A stretch of 64,000 nucleotides of DNA from Owenweeksia sp. (GCA_028285465.1 JANQPD010000091.1:1-64000); one strand, 5' to 3'. Counted from the stretch's first letter, positions 19,081 through 30,863 are shown. Numbers and translations: made by a program. The notes: generated by a model not told the origin, from the sequence alone.

Positions 19081-19475
19081 AAATGGATCCGGTGAAAGCG
19101 GGGGCTATCTTGGGTGCCCTGGCTGTAATAGCAGGTGCTTTTGGAGCGCATGCCCTCAAAGGAGTATTGGCAGAAGATGCTTTAGCCAGCTTCCAAACAG
19201 CTGTACGGTATCAAATGTGGCATGCACTTGCCCTGCTTTTCCTCGGGGGAGTAAAGCAAGAGGTGAAGACGAGAAACGGTGTTGCACTCTTTTGGTGCTG
19301 GGGAACAATCTTATTCTCAGGTTCCATTTATTTCCTGCATTTAGGGCCATTGTTAAGCGGCACTTCATGGCGCTTTTTAGGGCCTGTAACCCCTGTTGGG
19401 GGCTTGTTACTGATCTTGGGGTGGAGCCTGCTGTTTATTGCCCAGCTTAAAAAGCGTAAAAAATACACTAAGTAA
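19077..19475 (+). CDS. DUF423 family inner membrane protein
   Basis: This 132-residue protein has four hydrophobic segments. Its N-terminal signature GALAVIAGAFGAHALKG and the later FQTAVRYQMWHALALL are characteristic of DUF423 (YgdD-like) proteins. Function is unknown for the family. It is coupled to the preceding DUF4476 gene by an ATGA overlap. Confidence 0.9.
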   Translation: MKMDPVKAGAILGALAVIAGAFGAHALKGVLAEDALASFQTAVRYQMWHALALLFLGGVKQEVKTRNGVALFWCWGTILFSGSIYFLHLGPLLSGTSWRFLGPVTPVGGLLLILGWSLLFIAQLKKRKKYTK

Positions 19476-19532
19476 GATTTCTTTTTAAAGCCTTTTTTTG
19501 AGCATTTCTGCCCCCTGTAGAAGCGGAAACCC

Positions 19533-19540
19533 TAACTTTG
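19533..19540 (+). promoter_or_regulatory. -7 box of pckA
   Basis: A perfect TAACTTTG lies 49 bp before the pckA ATG. The leader is A-rich, including AAAAAAGGAGAAC at about 19560-19572. A TTTCTG at 19505-19510 is the only -33 candidate. Confidence 0.55.
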
Positions 19541-19589
19541 CAAGTTTAAAATTCTATAACAAAAAAGGAGAACTAAAAATCTCAACTTT

Positions 19590-21203
19590 ATGACGTTTAA
19601 GGAAATCAAGCCCGCAAATTCCTCTCTCTCAAGGTATGGTATTGAACATGAAGATGCCCTTTGGAATTTGGCTCCCGAAGATCTGGAAACTATCAGTCTT
19701 GAACAAAACATGGCCACCCGCTCAAGCCTGGGGGCTATCGCTATAGATACCGGTGAGTTTACCGGTCGCTCTCCAAAAGACCGTTTCATCGTAGAAGATG
19801 CCCTTACCAAAGATGCGGTTTGGTGGGGAGATATCAACATAAAATTTGATGCGGATAAGTTCGATAAGCTACATGCAAAACTCGCTGACTACATGAGCAA
19901 TAAGCGGGTTTATGTACGGGATGTATATGCCTGTGCAGATGAGCGTTACAAGTTGAAGATACGCGTGATCAACGAGCTCCCATGGAGCAATATGTTTGCC
20001 TATAATATGTTCTTACGCCCCAGCGAAGAGGAGCTGCAGGATTTTGAACCCGATTGGGTGATACTAAACGCACCGGGCTTTAAAGCTGATGCTGAAACAG
20101 ATGGTACCCGTCAACACAATTTTGCCATACTTAATTTCAGCAAGCAAATGGCCATTATTGGAGGTACCGGGTATACCGGTGAAATCAAAAAAGGCATTTT
20201 TTCCGCCTTAAACTTTATACTCCCCCACCAAAAAGATACCTTAAGCATGCATTGTTCTGCCAATGTAGGCGAAGAAGGAGATACCGCTCTTTTCTTCGGG
20301 CTTTCGGGAACCGGAAAAACCACACTGAGTGCAGATCCCGAGCGTAAGCTTATCGGGGATGACGAGCACGGATGGACTTCAGATGATGTGATCTTCAATT
20401 TTGAAGGCGGCTGCTACGCCAAAGTAATTGACCTCAGTGAAGAAAAAGAGCCTGACATTTACAGAGCGATTAAACAGGGAGCCTTGCTGGAGAACATTTC
20501 TTTTAAGAACGGGACTAAAGAAGTAGATTTTGAAAGCAGCAAAAAAACGGAAAATACCCGGGTAAGCTACCCTATTGATCACATCAACAACATCCAGAAA
20601 CCTTCTTTGGGTAAAAACCCCAAAAATATTTTCTTCCTTACCTGCGATGCCTACGGAGTTTTACCTCCTATTTCCAAACTAAGTCCCGGCCAGGCAGCCT
20701 ATCATTTTATAAGTGGTTATACGGCTAAAGTAGCCGGCACAGAAGCGGGCATCACCGAGCCCAAAGTAGCTTTCTCCGCCTGTTTTGGCGCTCCTTTTAT
20801 GCCTTTGCACCCTACGGTTTATGCCGATATGCTGAGTGCTAAAATGCAAAAATCAGGAGTAAATGTTTGGTTGGTAAACACAGGCTGGAGCGGTGGCGGT
20901 TATGGAGTGGGTAGCCGCATGAAGCTAAAATATACCAGGGCTATGATCACCGCAGCGATTAAGGGCGAACTGGAAAACGTGTCGTATACCGAGCATGAGG
21001 TCTTTGGTCTGTTGATGCCGGATACCTGCCCAAATGTTCCCGATGAGGTGTTACACCCACGCAATACCTGGAAAAACCAGGAGGCATACGACCAGGCTGC
21101 AAATGAGCTGGCCCGGAAATTCAATGCAAACTTTGAAAAGTTTGCGGCAAACGCCAGTGAAGAAATTTTGGCCGGGGCACCCAAGGCAACCGTCAAAGTT
21201 TAG
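19590..21203 (+). CDS. pckA: Phosphoenolpyruvate carboxykinase (ATP)
   Basis: PckA converts oxaloacetate and ATP to phosphoenolpyruvate, CO2 and ADP, the entry to gluconeogenesis. The 537-residue length is typical. It shows FTGRSPKDRFIV near residue 52, the P-loop GLSGTGKTTLS near 236, the metal-binding LIGDDEHGW near 253, and NVWLVNTGWSGG near 427. It is monocistronic: a strong terminator follows. Together with mdh at the right end of the window it supports growth on non-sugar carbon, an inference. Confidence 0.97.
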   Translation: MTFKEIKPANSSLSRYGIEHEDALWNLAPEDLETISLEQNMATRSSLGAIAIDTGEFTGRSPKDRFIVEDALTKDAVWWGDINIKFDADKFDKLHAKLADYMSNKRVYVRDVYACADERYKLKIRVINELPWSNMFAYNMFLRPSEEELQDFEPDWVILNAPGFKADAETDGTRQHNFAILNFSKQMAIIGGTGYTGEIKKGIFSALNFILPHQKDTLSMHCSANVGEEGDTALFFGLSGTGKTTLSADPERKLIGDDEHGWTSDDVIFNFEGGCYAKVIDLSEEKEPDIYRAIKQGALLENISFKNGTKEVDFESSKKTENTRVSYPIDHINNIQKPSLGKNPKNIFFLTCDAYGVLPPISKLSPGQAAYHFISGYTAKVAGTEAGITEPKVAFSACFGAPFMPLHPTVYADMLSAKMQKSGVNVWLVNTGWSGGGYGVGSRMKLKYTRAMITAAIKGELENVSYTEHEVFGLLMPDTCPNVPDEVLHPRNTWKNQEAYDQAANELARKFNANFEKFAANASEEILAGAPKATVKV

Positions 21204-21227
21204 CCCGGAAACAGGGCGATTGTTTAG

Positions 21228-21258
21228 ATCCCGGCTTCCAAAAGAGGCCGGGATTTTT
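21228..21258 (+). terminator. Terminator of pckA
   Basis: Arms ATCCCGGCTTC (21228-21238) and GAGGCCGGGAT (21244-21254) pair over 11 bp with one G-U, around a 5-nt loop, followed by TTTTT. Confidence 0.9.
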
Positions 21259-21272
21259 AGTATATATGCAGT

Positions 21273-22232
21273 ATGAATCTATTTGCAAAACACTGTATCT
21301 GGATAATGGGACTGCTTTCTTGCTCATTATCCGCCCAAAAACCAAACTATATTCACCTCGACAAATATGTGCTTTTGGGAAGAGACACTATACACTACAC
21401 CTATGCCTTTGACCAATCCCTGGAACAAGCGGGTAAACTGGTTATCATTATCCCGGGGTCAGGCCCTACAGACCGGAACGGGAATAGCATGGTCATGAAG
21501 GGAAACGGGCAGCCTTACAAAATGCTGGCCGATAGCCTGAGCAAAAAAGGTTTTGCCAGTGTACGTTACGATAAACCGGGAGTAGGTCAGAGTACCTATG
21601 TTGAAGGCGAAGAGCGCATGCTTTTTGATCTGAATGTACAAGTAGTGCAGGCGCTCATAAAAGCAGAGGGGAAAAAAGAGCTGAAGATTTACCTGGCCGG
21701 ACATTCCGAAGGTTCGTTAGTAGGCATGCTGGCTGCACAAAGATCGGATGTAAGCGGTTTTATCTCTATGGCAGGACCCGCACGAAATGCGAGCGAAGTA
21801 TTGAAAGGGCAACTATCTGAAAGTCCCGGCCTTTCGGCCGAATTGAAAAAAGATTGCCTTCAAAACATAGACAGCTTAGCGCAGGGGTATAAAGTCAAAA
21901 AATACAATCCTTTGCTGGCGAGTCTCTTTAGACCGAGCGTGCAACCCTACCTTATCAGTTGGTTTGCGTACACCCCTACAGAGGAGATCGAGAAACTTGA
22001 CATACCTGTTTTGATCATCCAGGGAAAGAAAGACTTGCAGGTGCCTGCCGCTGCCAGTGAAGCCCTTGCGCACTTCGCTGCTGATGCGGAATTGAAGCTA
22101 TACGATCAAATGAACCACGTATTTAAGAACGTGACGGATGATGCAGAAAATCGTTCAAGTTATACAGATCCCGACATGCCCATTTCCGAAGAGATGGTAG
22201 CTGATCTTACCCATTGGTTAAAAGCGCACTAA
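21273..22232 (+). CDS. Secreted alpha/beta hydrolase
   Basis: The protein has 319 residues with a signal peptide (MNLFAKHCIWIMGLLSC, ending SAQK; a lipobox is conceivable at LLSC). The serine-hydrolase nucleophile elbow is GHSEGSLVG near residue 147. The oxyanion region is IIPGSGPTDRNGNS near residue 60. The acid and base are likely the Asp in IIQGKKDLQVP and the His in YDQMNHVF. This architecture matches periplasmic esterases/peptidases of the YqiA/BAAT-like hydrolase group. Substrate unknown. The next gene begins 13 bp downstream. Confidence 0.8.
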   Translation: MNLFAKHCIWIMGLLSCSLSAQKPNYIHLDKYVLLGRDTIHYTYAFDQSLEQAGKLVIIIPGSGPTDRNGNSMVMKGNGQPYKMLADSLSKKGFASVRYDKPGVGQSTYVEGEERMLFDLNVQVVQALIKAEGKKELKIYLAGHSEGSLVGMLAAQRSDVSGFISMAGPARNASEVLKGQLSESPGLSAELKKDCLQNIDSLAQGYKVKKYNPLLASLFRPSVQPYLISWFAYTPTEEIEKLDIPVLIIQGKKDLQVPAAASEALAHFAADAELKLYDQMNHVFKNVTDDAENRSSYTDPDMPISEEMVADLTHWLKAH

Positions 22233-22245
22233 TAAGGCTACTTTA

Positions 22246-22602
22246 ATGAACAAAACAGCCACCAGCATTTATTACTCGGGCATCGTGCTTATTTTGTTTG
22301 GTCTTACCTTAATGCTTATCCCCGAGCGGGTGATGATCTTTTTCTGGAATGACTTCGTGTTCGATTTTTGGCTGCGCACCCTGGGCTATTTCATGGCCCT
22401 CGAAGGTTTCATATGTTATAAGGCAGCCAAGGCCAACTGGAAAGACTTTTTCCTCTGGATCCGCAATATCCGCATTTGGCAGCCCTTGTTTTTTATAGCC
22501 ATCATCCTAAACGACTTTGCAAACCCAGGCTTATTGCTCTATTCTTCTGTCGAGATCGTTTTTGGCGTATGGACGTTTATGGTATATTCACAGGATTACT
22601 AA
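22246..22602 (+). CDS. Small four-helix membrane protein, unknown
   Basis: The product is 118 residues with hydrophobic segments at about 9-27, 38-58, 72-90 and 95-113. It is rich in Trp and Phe. I recognise no family. It sits 13 bp after the hydrolase gene and likely shares its transcript. It is convergent with phoH, ending 3 bp from that gene's stop. The ATG and uninterrupted hydrophobic pattern support a real gene. Confidence 0.65.
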   Translation: MNKTATSIYYSGIVLILFGLTLMLIPERVMIFFWNDFVFDFWLRTLGYFMALEGFICYKAAKANWKDFFLWIRNIRIWQPLFFIAIILNDFANPGLLLYSSVEIVFGVWTFMVYSQDY

Positions 22603-22605
22603 ACG

Positions 22606-23976
<1,371 letters not shown>

Positions 23977-24089
23977 AAAAAGTCGTAAAGTTTTCCTCTA
24001 AATTATCGCTTTAGCTACCTCAACAAAACACGGCCTCAAAGATTATCTTCACAAAATAAGCACGCCAATGTTGATAAAAAACGTACACT

Positions 24090-24188
24090 TACCTAGGCTT
24101 CCATAACTGTACGGAAAGCGAAGGAACCCAGCCCACTGATTGGTTAGACAACAAGCGGCTAAACAGCCTGGTGTTTACCACCCTGTAA
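24090..24188 (+). pseudogene. Fossil of the 3' end of an LruC-domain gene
   Basis: These 33 codons (32 residues plus stop) read YLGFHNCTESEGTQPTDWLD, then NKRLNSLVFTTL. They match the last residues of the intact gene downstream (YPSFQNWAESEGTQSTDWLD, then NLVNNLVFNTL). DNA similarity is clear, including GAAAGCGAAGGAACCCAG in both. An in-frame stop at 24072 and no further similarity upstream show that it is not a gene. It is followed by a palindrome at about 24186-24200. A former tandem copy, now mostly deleted, is the simplest reading. The rest of the 23977-24380 gap holds a TTTTCCC-N5-GGGAAAA hairpin (24254-24272) and the promoter. Confidence 0.85.
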
Positions 24189-24300
24189 AAAGCGCTTTTT
24201 ATACCCGCTATCCAAATACAACATGCCCCAAATTGAATACAGATTTCCCCTACTTTTCCCTATTTGGGAAAATCACAGGTGAATAAAAAATTTCAATTTA

Positions 24301-24330
24301 TTGATTTTCAATTGTTTGTAATTACATTTG
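24301..24330 (+). promoter_or_regulatory. Promoter of the LruC-domain lipoprotein
   Basis: A perfect -7 box TACATTTG lies at 24323-24330, with TTGA at 24301-24304, 18 bp upstream, as a weak -33 element. It lies 50 bp before the ATG at 24381. Confidence 0.55.
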
Positions 24331-24380
24331 CTTCTGGCACGGTAATCCCGACAGAAAAGCTGTATCAGAAAGGTATTATT

Positions 24381-26102
24381 ATGAAAAAGTTAAGTCTTTG
24401 CATTGTTTTATGTGGCTTTGCCATGGCCTGTACCAAGTTTGAAGAGCCCTCTTCAAAAGGTCCGAATGCTTCGGTGGAAAGCCTGAGTGAGATATCTGTA
24501 GATCCTTCTTTTAACTGGAGCAATAGCATTAAAGGTGCTATTACTGCTCAAGTGAATTCTGATAACCTTCATACTGAAGGCAGTACCGTATACTTGAAAC
24601 TCGGTGATCAGAGGCTGGCTCAAACGAAAGTGAAAAATGGTTTTGTTGAGTTCTACGCTTCTATTCCTCAAACATCGGATCAGCTTTACCTGGAGTTTCC
24701 CGGCACTAATGAAACCGTATTGGCAAAGGTTAACGACAGCCAGGTGTTTGCAGTAGGCGACCAGGATCGTTACGCACTTTTAGACGATACACTGAGTAAT
24801 AGCACCGGAAAAAAATCAGCTATGGCTAAGACTATGGCCAATGTGCTCATTAATGGTGATTTTGAGATCGATGATATAGGAGAAGACGATAATGCGTATT
24901 GGATACTGCGCACCACAGGTAAGTGGTATTCAGATGACTTTTCTGATGGAGAACGCACCATTGAAAGTGGAAGCAACGTATACAAGAGTACTAAAAACAG
25001 TTCTTGGGTAGGCATTTACCAGGCAGTGGCCGGCTATGAAAATACTTCGTATACAGCCAGCTTTGACTATTACAGCAATTCAGGGAATAAAGTAAAAGGT
25101 TACGTAGATTTCTTCGATGGAAACGGAAACTGGCTGGGTTATCATACTTTTTCAAGGTCTGCCAGTAGCGGAACAGGGGTTGGTACATTAAGTGGTACCA
25201 CGCCAGCCAACACCGCTTACTTACAGGTAAATCTTTTTGTTCGAAAATACAGTTGGGTAGACAACGTAAGCCTGGATATAACCAATCCCGCTCCCGATGC
25301 TGACAACGATGGGGTAGCAGATGCCGATGATGCTTACCCCAATGATCCCGCCCGGGCTTACAACAGCTATTTCCCTACTACCGGCTACCAAACACTCGCC
25401 TTTGAAGACCTCTGGCCCTTCCAGGGAGATTATGACTTTAACGATGTAGTGATCAGCAACCAGGTAAACTGGGTACGCAACGCCAACAATGAACTGGTTG
25501 AAGCCAACTTCAGCATATCACTGGATGCCGTGGGAAGCGGGTATACGAACGGACTGGCTATCGTACTACTGGATGCAAACAAAAACGTTATTGCCCAGAA
25601 TATAATCGCTTCGGTAAGCGGTGATGCTTCTGCAGATCCGGATGTAACCAATGGTATTGTTGTGTTTAATGATGTATTTGCTGCACAAAGCACCTACTAT
25701 CAAAACAACGGGGAAGGCCCAAGTGCGCCTGCCGATGTATTCACGTTTACTGTAACTTTTAATGCCAATGCCGGTACGCAGGACTTACTACCCGATACCT
25801 ACATCTACCGGACAGACGACCGGGGCCTGGAAGTACACCTGGATGGTTTTACAGGCACTTCTATGGCCAATGTGAGCTACTACAATACGGGAGATGATGT
25901 GAATGGTACCTACAACACCAGCAGTGGCCTACCCTGGGCCATCGAGATAGTATCTGCAAATAAGAGTTTTGCACACCCTAATGAAAAGATTGACATTACC
26001 CAGGCCTACCCAAGCTTCCAGAACTGGGCAGAAAGCGAAGGAACCCAGTCTACCGATTGGTTAGACAACCTGGTGAACAATTTGGTATTCAATACCCTAT
26101 AA
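24381..26102 (+). CDS. LruC-domain outer lipoprotein
   Basis: The 573-residue protein starts at the Met that opens a lipoprotein signal (MKKLSLCIVLCGFAMAC, lipid Cys at 17). The open frame extends 39 codons upstream over the promoter, so those are excluded. Residues 175-305 form a carbohydrate-binding-like beta domain (NVLINGDFEIDDIGEDDNAY). A DADNDGVADADDAYPNDP calcium-binding motif near 310 leads into the LruC domain (YQTLAFEDLWPFQGDYDFND; HLDGFTGTSMANV). LruC, named from Leptospira, is surface-exposed but of unknown function. The gene is monocistronic with a strong terminator. Confidence 0.88.
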   Translation: MKKLSLCIVLCGFAMACTKFEEPSSKGPNASVESLSEISVDPSFNWSNSIKGAITAQVNSDNLHTEGSTVYLKLGDQRLAQTKVKNGFVEFYASIPQTSDQLYLEFPGTNETVLAKVNDSQVFAVGDQDRYALLDDTLSNSTGKKSAMAKTMANVLINGDFEIDDIGEDDNAYWILRTTGKWYSDDFSDGERTIESGSNVYKSTKNSSWVGIYQAVAGYENTSYTASFDYYSNSGNKVKGYVDFFDGNGNWLGYHTFSRSASSGTGVGTLSGTTPANTAYLQVNLFVRKYSWVDNVSLDITNPAPDADNDGVADADDAYPNDPARAYNSYFPTTGYQTLAFEDLWPFQGDYDFNDVVISNQVNWVRNANNELVEANFSISLDAVGSGYTNGLAIVLLDANKNVIAQNIIASVSGDASADPDVTNGIVVFNDVFAAQSTYYQNNGEGPSAPADVFTFTVTFNANAGTQDLLPDTYIYRTDDRGLEVHLDGFTGTSMANVSYYNTGDDVNGTYNTSSGLPWAIEIVSANKSFAHPNEKIDITQAYPSFQNWAESEGTQSTDWLDNLVNNLVFNTL

Positions 26103-26123
26103 GAATTCCCTTTAAACACAGAC

Positions 26124-26150
26124 AAGCCCCGCCAATGGTGGGGCTTTTTT
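26124..26150 (+). terminator. Terminator of the LruC-domain gene
   Basis: Arms AAGCCCCGCC (26124-26133) and GGTGGGGCTT (26137-26146) pair with one G-U around a 3-nt loop, and TTTT follows. It lies just beyond the convergent metF stop. Confidence 0.9.
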
Positions 26151-26152
26151 GT

Positions 26153-27106
26153 TTAAAACACAGCCGAGGCTATGGCTTTAATGTTATCCACTTTGCCCAT
26201 GCTGTAAAAATGAATAACCGGAACCCCGGCTGCTTTGAGTGCCTTGCTTTGCTCCACTGCCCATTCCACCCCAACCTGGCGTACAGCTTTATTATCTGCA
26301 CAGGCAACTACCTCTTTCACTAAGGCATCCGGTAAGTCTACGTTAAAGCGATGCGGCAGCAGGCTAAGGTGTTTTTTAGTGGCAATAGGTTTAATTCCCG
26401 GGATAACGGGTACCTGTATACCTGCCTCCCTTACTTTTTCTACATAGTCGAAGTAAGCTTGATTATCAAAAAACAACTGTGTTGTAATATACTCCGCCCC
26501 GGCATCTACCTTCTCTTTTAGCTTTTCAATGTCATTGTTGATGCTAGGTGCCTCAAAGTGTTTCTCGGGATATCCCGCCACACCGATGCAGAAATTAGTA
26601 GGCGTAGAGTTCTGCAACTCCTCGTCCAGGTACTTGCCTTCATTCATCCGGCTGATCTGGCTTACCAGGTCTCGCGCATATGCATGCCCGTCTTTTTCAG
26701 GCACAAAGTAAGTCTCGCCTTTCATGCTGTCTCCACGTAGGGCCAGAACGTTTTCAATACCCAGGAAATCCAGGTCTATCAGCGCGTTTTCCGTATCTTC
26801 TTTATTAAACCCGCCACATAAGATATGCGGCACTGCATCTATCTTGTACTTGTTTTGTATTGCGGCACAGATCCCTACCGTTCCTGGACGTTTTTTAATC
26901 GTTTTTTGTTCGAGAAAACCATTGGGCAGCCGCTTGTAAACCACTTCCTCCCGGTGGTAAGTAACGTTTACAAAGGGAGGGTTAAACTCCATTAAAGGGT
27001 CTATGCTGTTGTAAATAGCTGAAATATTCTGCCCCTTTAGAGGAGGTAATATCTCGAAACTAAAGATGGTTTCCTTGGCTTGTTTGATATGCTCTATTAC
27101 TTTCAA
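26153..27106 (-). CDS. metF: 5,10-methylenetetrahydrofolate reductase
   Basis: MetF is an FAD enzyme that reduces 5,10-methylene-THF to 5-methyl-THF, the methyl donor for MetH. The product is 317 residues, normal length. It shows FSFEILPPLKG near residue 16, PFVNVTYHREE, LALRGDSMKGE, FCIGVAGYPEKH near 173, and ITTQLFFDNQAYFDYVEK near 210. It is the last gene of a metH1-metH2-metF operon, 75 bp after metH2, so it should share the upstream SAM-I riboswitch control if transcripts read through. Confidence 0.95.
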   Translation of the reverse strand: MKVIEHIKQAKETIFSFEILPPLKGQNISAIYNSIDPLMEFNPPFVNVTYHREEVVYKRLPNGFLEQKTIKKRPGTVGICAAIQNKYKIDAVPHILCGGFNKEDTENALIDLDFLGIENVLALRGDSMKGETYFVPEKDGHAYARDLVSQISRMNEGKYLDEELQNSTPTNFCIGVAGYPEKHFEAPSINNDIEKLKEKVDAGAEYITTQLFFDNQAYFDYVEKVREAGIQVPVIPGIKPIATKKHLSLLPHRFNVDLPDALVKEVVACADNKAVRQVGVEWAVEQSKALKAAGVPVIHFYSMGKVDNIKAIASAVF

Positions 27107-27181
27107 TTTCTCTTTTTTTTATCTATAAAGCTCAACTTGGATACGGCTTCATTTTTACTTCCACTTTAACCACCTGAGGGG

Positions 27182-29839
27182 TTATGCTTCATCAACCAGG
27201 TTTGGCCGTAACCATTTCTCTGCTTCCTGTACTGAAATTCCCTTGCGGTGCGCATAGTCTTCCAGCTGATCCCGCCCGATCTTTCCCAACCCAAAATACT
27301 TGGCCTGCGGATGCCCGAAGTAATACCCGCTCACCGAGGCGGCCGGATACATCGCCAGACTTTCGGTAAGATGCATCCCCAGGCTATTTGCATCCAGCAC
27401 GTTGAAAATGGTTTGCTTTTCCAGGTGGTCCGGGCAGGCCGGATAGCCTGGAGCAGGACGTATACCCCTGTATTTTTCTTTGATCAACGCTTCGTTTTCA
27501 AGTGCTTCATCAGCCGCGTAGCCCCAGTATTCCTTGCGTATTCTTTCGTGCAACCATTCAGCGGCCGCCTCAGCCAGGCGGTCTGCCAAAGCTTTTACCA
27601 TTATGGACCGGTAGTCATCATGCTCTTTTTCGTATTGCTCTACCAGTTGCTCTATACCCAGGCCGGCCGTAACGGCAAAGCAGCCTACATAATCTTTACA
27701 ATCGCTATCTGCAGAAGCTATAAAATCACTCAATGCCAGGTTAGGTGCACCTTTGGCCTTTTTACTTTGCTGGCGCAAGGTTCTGAATCTTTCCTCTTTA
27801 CCCGAGGGAGGGTAAAAACGGATGTCATCGCCCTCTGCCTGCGCTTCAAAAAGGCCAAAAGCCCCTTTAGCCTGTAATTGCTTCTTTAAAACGATCTCGT
27901 CCAGCATGCTTTGTGCATCTGTGTAGAGTGCCCTCGCTTCCTCTCCGACCACCGCATCTTCCAAAATACCGGGGAACTTGCCATGCAGCTCCCAGGTCAT
28001 AAAAAAAGGAGTCCAGTCTATATACCTTCGTAAGGTGGAGAGGTCAATTTCTTCAAATACCTTTATTCCCAGGAAATGGGGTGTATAGGTTGCTTTTGCA
28101 TCAAACTCAAACTGCCCTTTATTGGCCCGTGCCTGCTCCAGGCTCAGGTATTGCTTCGTTTGTCCCCGGTTCAAATAGCCCTCCCGCAGCTTGGTATACT
28201 CCTCGGCAAGTTTTGTTTTGAACGCCCCGTGGTTGGCCCTGGAAGACAAGGTTTGTGCTACGGGGACGCTGCGGCTTGCATCGTTTACATGTACGGCTAT
28301 GCCCGAATACTCGGGGTAAATCTTTACGGCTGTATGTGCCCGCGAGGTGGTAGCGCCTCCTATCATCAGTGGTGTTTTCATGGCGCGCCTTTCCATTTCG
28401 CGTGCTACATATATCATCTCATCCAAAGAAGGAGTAATAAGGCCACTTAAGCCAATTACATCCACCTGCTCCTCCTCTGCTTTGGCCAGTATTTTTTCGA
28501 GGGGCACCATTACACCAAGGTCTACAATATCAAAATTATTACAGGCCAATACCACACTCACTATATTCTTACCTATGTCGTGTACATCACCTTTCACCGT
28601 GGCCATCAATATCTTGCCCTTCTTTTGCTGATCACTGGCATTGGCTTTCTCCGCTTCCATAAACGGTTCCAGGTAAGCCACTGCCTTTTTCATTACACGG
28701 GCCGATTTTACCACCTGGGGCAAAAACATTTTACCGGAGCCAAAAAGATCTCCTACCACGTTCATCCCATCCATTAAGGGGCCTTCAATTACTTCCAGGG
28801 TTTTATTTGCCTGTTGGCGGGCCGCTTCTACATCTTCCACTATGAAATCCGTGATTCCCTTTATCAAGGCATGTTCTATGCGCTTTTTTACCGGAAGCTC
28901 CCGCCACGTATTGTCTTTAAGGATGCTTTTCGTTTCTCCTTTAAAGCGTTCGGCAAAATCAAGCAAACGTTCCGTAGCCTCTTCCCTCCTATCCAGCAAC
29001 ACATCCTCCACTCTTTCCAAAAGGTCTTTCGGGACCTCTTCATACACCTCCAGCATACTTGGGTTCACAATGCCCATATCCATACCATGCTGAATGCCAT
29101 GGTATAAGAATGCCGCGTGCATGGCTTCCCGCACCGCCTGGTTTCCGCGAAAACTAAAAGACACATTGCTTACTCCACCACTCACTTTAGCCCCGGGCAG
29201 GTGTTCTTTGATCCATTGTGTGGCCCGGAAAAAATCCAGTACATTGCTGCGGTGTTCTTCAATGCCAGTGGCCACAGGGAAGATATTGGGATCAAAAATG
29301 ATGTCCTCTTTCGGAAAATGCACTTTTCCCACCAGCAAGTCGTAAGAACGCTTACAGATTTCTATACGTCTCTCGTAGGTATCGGCCTGTCCCCGTTCAT
29401 CAAAAGCCATTACAATTACAGCAGCCCCGTAACGCTTTACTAGCTTTGCCTGGTTGAGAAACTCCGCTTCCCCACCCTTTAAGCTAATGGAGTTGACCAC
29501 CGGTTTCCCTTGCACACACTTCAGCCCTGCCTCTATGATCTCCCATTTTGAAGAATCGATCATAATGGGTACGCGGCTGATGTCGGGTTCGGCTGCCAGC
29601 AGATGTAGGAATTTCACCATGGCCGCTTTGCCGTCCAGCATGCCTTCGTCCATATTTACATCGATGATCTGGGCTCCCCCCTCCACCTGCTCACGCGCTA
29701 CCTCCAGGGCAGCGTCAAAGTCTCCTTCTTTTATCAAGCGAAGAAACTTCCTGGACCCCGTAACATTGGTGCGCTCACCGATGTTTACGAAATTACTGGC
29801 AGGGCTGATCTTTAAAGGCTCAAGGCCTGATAATTTCAT
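27182..29839 (-). CDS. metH: Methionine synthase, C-terminal part (folate, cobalamin and activation domains)
   Basis: This cobalamin-dependent enzyme part carries the 5-methyl-THF-binding (pterin) domain ([15 protein letters not shown] near residue 23), the B12 cap, the B12-binding domain ([13 protein letters not shown], with His as lower cobalt ligand, near 430), and the SAM-binding reactivation domain ([14 protein letters not shown] near 795; [13 protein letters not shown]). It has 885 residues from the Met at 29839. An upstream in-frame Met at 29887 would overlap the previous gene and adds no family sequence. The homocysteine domain is missing here and is encoded by the preceding gene, 10 bp upstream. 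Together they make one MetH; this split is common in Bacteroidota. Confidence 0.95.
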   Translation of the reverse strand: MKLSGLEPLKISPASNFVNIGERTNVTGSRKFLRLIKEGDFDAALEVAREQVEGGAQIIDVNMDEGMLDGKAAMVKFLHLLAAEPDISRVPIMIDSSKWEIIEAGLKCVQGKPVVNSISLKGGEAEFLNQAKLVKRYGAAVIVMAFDERGQADTYERRIEICKRSYDLLVGKVHFPKEDIIFDPNIFPVATGIEEHRSNVLDFFRATQWIKEHLPGAKVSGGVSNVSFSFRGNQAVREAMHAAFLYHGIQHGMDMGIVNPSMLEVYEEVPKDLLERVEDVLLDRREEATERLLDFAERFKGETKSILKDNTWRELPVKKRIEHALIKGITDFIVEDVEAARQQANKTLEVIEGPLMDGMNVVGDLFGSGKMFLPQVVKSARVMKKAVAYLEPFMEAEKANASDQQKKGKILMATVKGDVHDIGKNIVSVVLACNNFDIVDLGVMVPLEKILAKAEEEQVDVIGLSGLITPSLDEMIYVAREMERRAMKTPLMIGGATTSRAHTAVKIYPEYSGIAVHVNDASRSVPVAQTLSSRANHGAFKTKLAEEYTKLREGYLNRGQTKQYLSLEQARANKGQFEFDAKATYTPHFLGIKVFEEIDLSTLRRYIDWTPFFMTWELHGKFPGILEDAVVGEEARALYTDAQSMLDEIVLKKQLQAKGAFGLFEAQAEGDDIRFYPPSGKEERFRTLRQQSKKAKGAPNLALSDFIASADSDCKDYVGCFAVTAGLGIEQLVEQYEKEHDDYRSIMVKALADRLAEAAAEWLHERIRKEYWGYAADEALENEALIKEKYRGIRPAPGYPACPDHLEKQTIFNVLDANSLGMHLTESLAMYPAASVSGYYFGHPQAKYFGLGKIGRDQLEDYAHRKGISVQEAEKWLRPNLVDEA

Positions 29840-29849
29840 GTTTGTGTTT

Positions 29850-30863
29850 TTAATCGACAACCAATTGCCGGTTTTTTCTTGGGCCATACGCCTTAGCCAA
29901 TTCAGCCATAGCCTGAATATGTGCGGGTGTAGTACCGCAACAACCCCCGATGATGTTTACTATGCCAAGTTCCAGGTATTCCTTCATAAGACCGGCCATT
30001 ACTTCCGGGGTTTGGTCGTACGTGCCAAAAGCGTTGGGCAGGCCCGCATTGGGATGCACCGAAACATTAAACCTGGACTCCCGGTCCAGTACCTGTACGT
30101 ATGGCCTCAACTGGTCCGCTCCCAATGCACAGTTAAAGCCCACTGAAAATAATGGGACGTGAGAGATACTGGTAAGAAAAGCTTCGGCCGTCTGGCCAGA
30201 AAGGGTACGTCCACTGGCATCGGTTATGGTACCCGATACCATGATTGGAATTTCCTTACCGAGGTCATCAAAAAGCTCTGTAATGGCAAAAAGAGCCGCT
30301 TTGGCATTGAGGGTGTCAAAAACGGTTTCTACCAAAAGGCCATCTACTCCTCCCTTGATCAGGGCGCTCGCCTGCTCGTAGTAATTCACTTTTAACGTAT
30401 CAAAATCTATGGCCCTAAAACCCGGGTTGTTCACATCAGGAGATAAACTTGCCGTTTTGTTGGTGGGGCCCATAGACCCGATCACGTAACGTGGTTTACC
30501 TGGCGTTGCCGCTGTAAAGGCATCGGCCACCTCCCGCGCTATTTTCGCAGACTGTTCATTGAGTTCCGGCACCAGGTCTTCCATATGGTAATCGGCCATA
30601 GAAATACGCGTTCCGTTAAACGTATTGGTCTCTACGATATCGGCCCCTGCCTCAAAATACCTGCTGTGTATTTCTTTTATGATATGGGGTTGCGTAAGGG
30701 AAAGCAGGTCATTGTTCCCTTTGAGATCGTACGGGAAATCCTTAAATCTTTCGCCCCGGTAATCTGTTTCCGTCAGTTTGTGTTCCTGGATCATGGTACC
30801 CATGGCCCCGTCCAGGATCAGTATACGCTCTTTGGCCGCATCGGGCAAGCTTTGTTTTGTCAT
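29850..30863 (-). CDS. Methionine synthase, homocysteine-binding (N-terminal) part
   Basis: This 337-residue homocysteine S-methyltransferase domain corresponds to the first module of full MetH. It has [13 protein letters not shown] near residue 15 and zinc ligands in [12 protein letters not shown] near 240 and [14 protein letters not shown] near 307. It works with the folate/B12 part encoded 10 bp downstream to make methionine from homocysteine. Its 5' leader is a SAM-I riboswitch. The ATG lies within a potential hairpin (see regulatory entry). Confidence 0.95.
   Translation of the reverse strand: MTKQSLPDAAKERILILDGAMGTMIQEHKLTETDYRGERFKDFPYDLKGNNDLLSLTQPHIIKEIHSRYFEAGADIVETNTFNGTRISMADYHMEDLVPELNEQSAKIAREVADAFTAATPGKPRYVIGSMGPTNKTASLSPDVNNPGFRAIDFDTLKVNYYEQASALIKGGVDGLLVETVFDTLNAKAALFAITELFDDLGKEIPIMVSGTITDASGRTLSGQTAEAFLTSISHVPLFSVGFNCALGADQLRPYVQVLDRESRFNVSVHPNAGLPNAFGTYDQTPEVMAGLMKEYLELGIVNIIGGCCGTTPAHIQAMAELAKAYGPRKNRQLVVD

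Noticed and set aside
24186-24200. Palindrome TAAAAAGCGCTTTTTA after the LruC fossil as an active terminator
   Set aside because: The stem is AT-rich with almost no loop and there is no gene left upstream to terminate.
24264-24380. N-terminal extension of the LruC-domain gene
   Set aside because: The lipoprotein signal begins at 24381 and the extension spans the predicted promoter.
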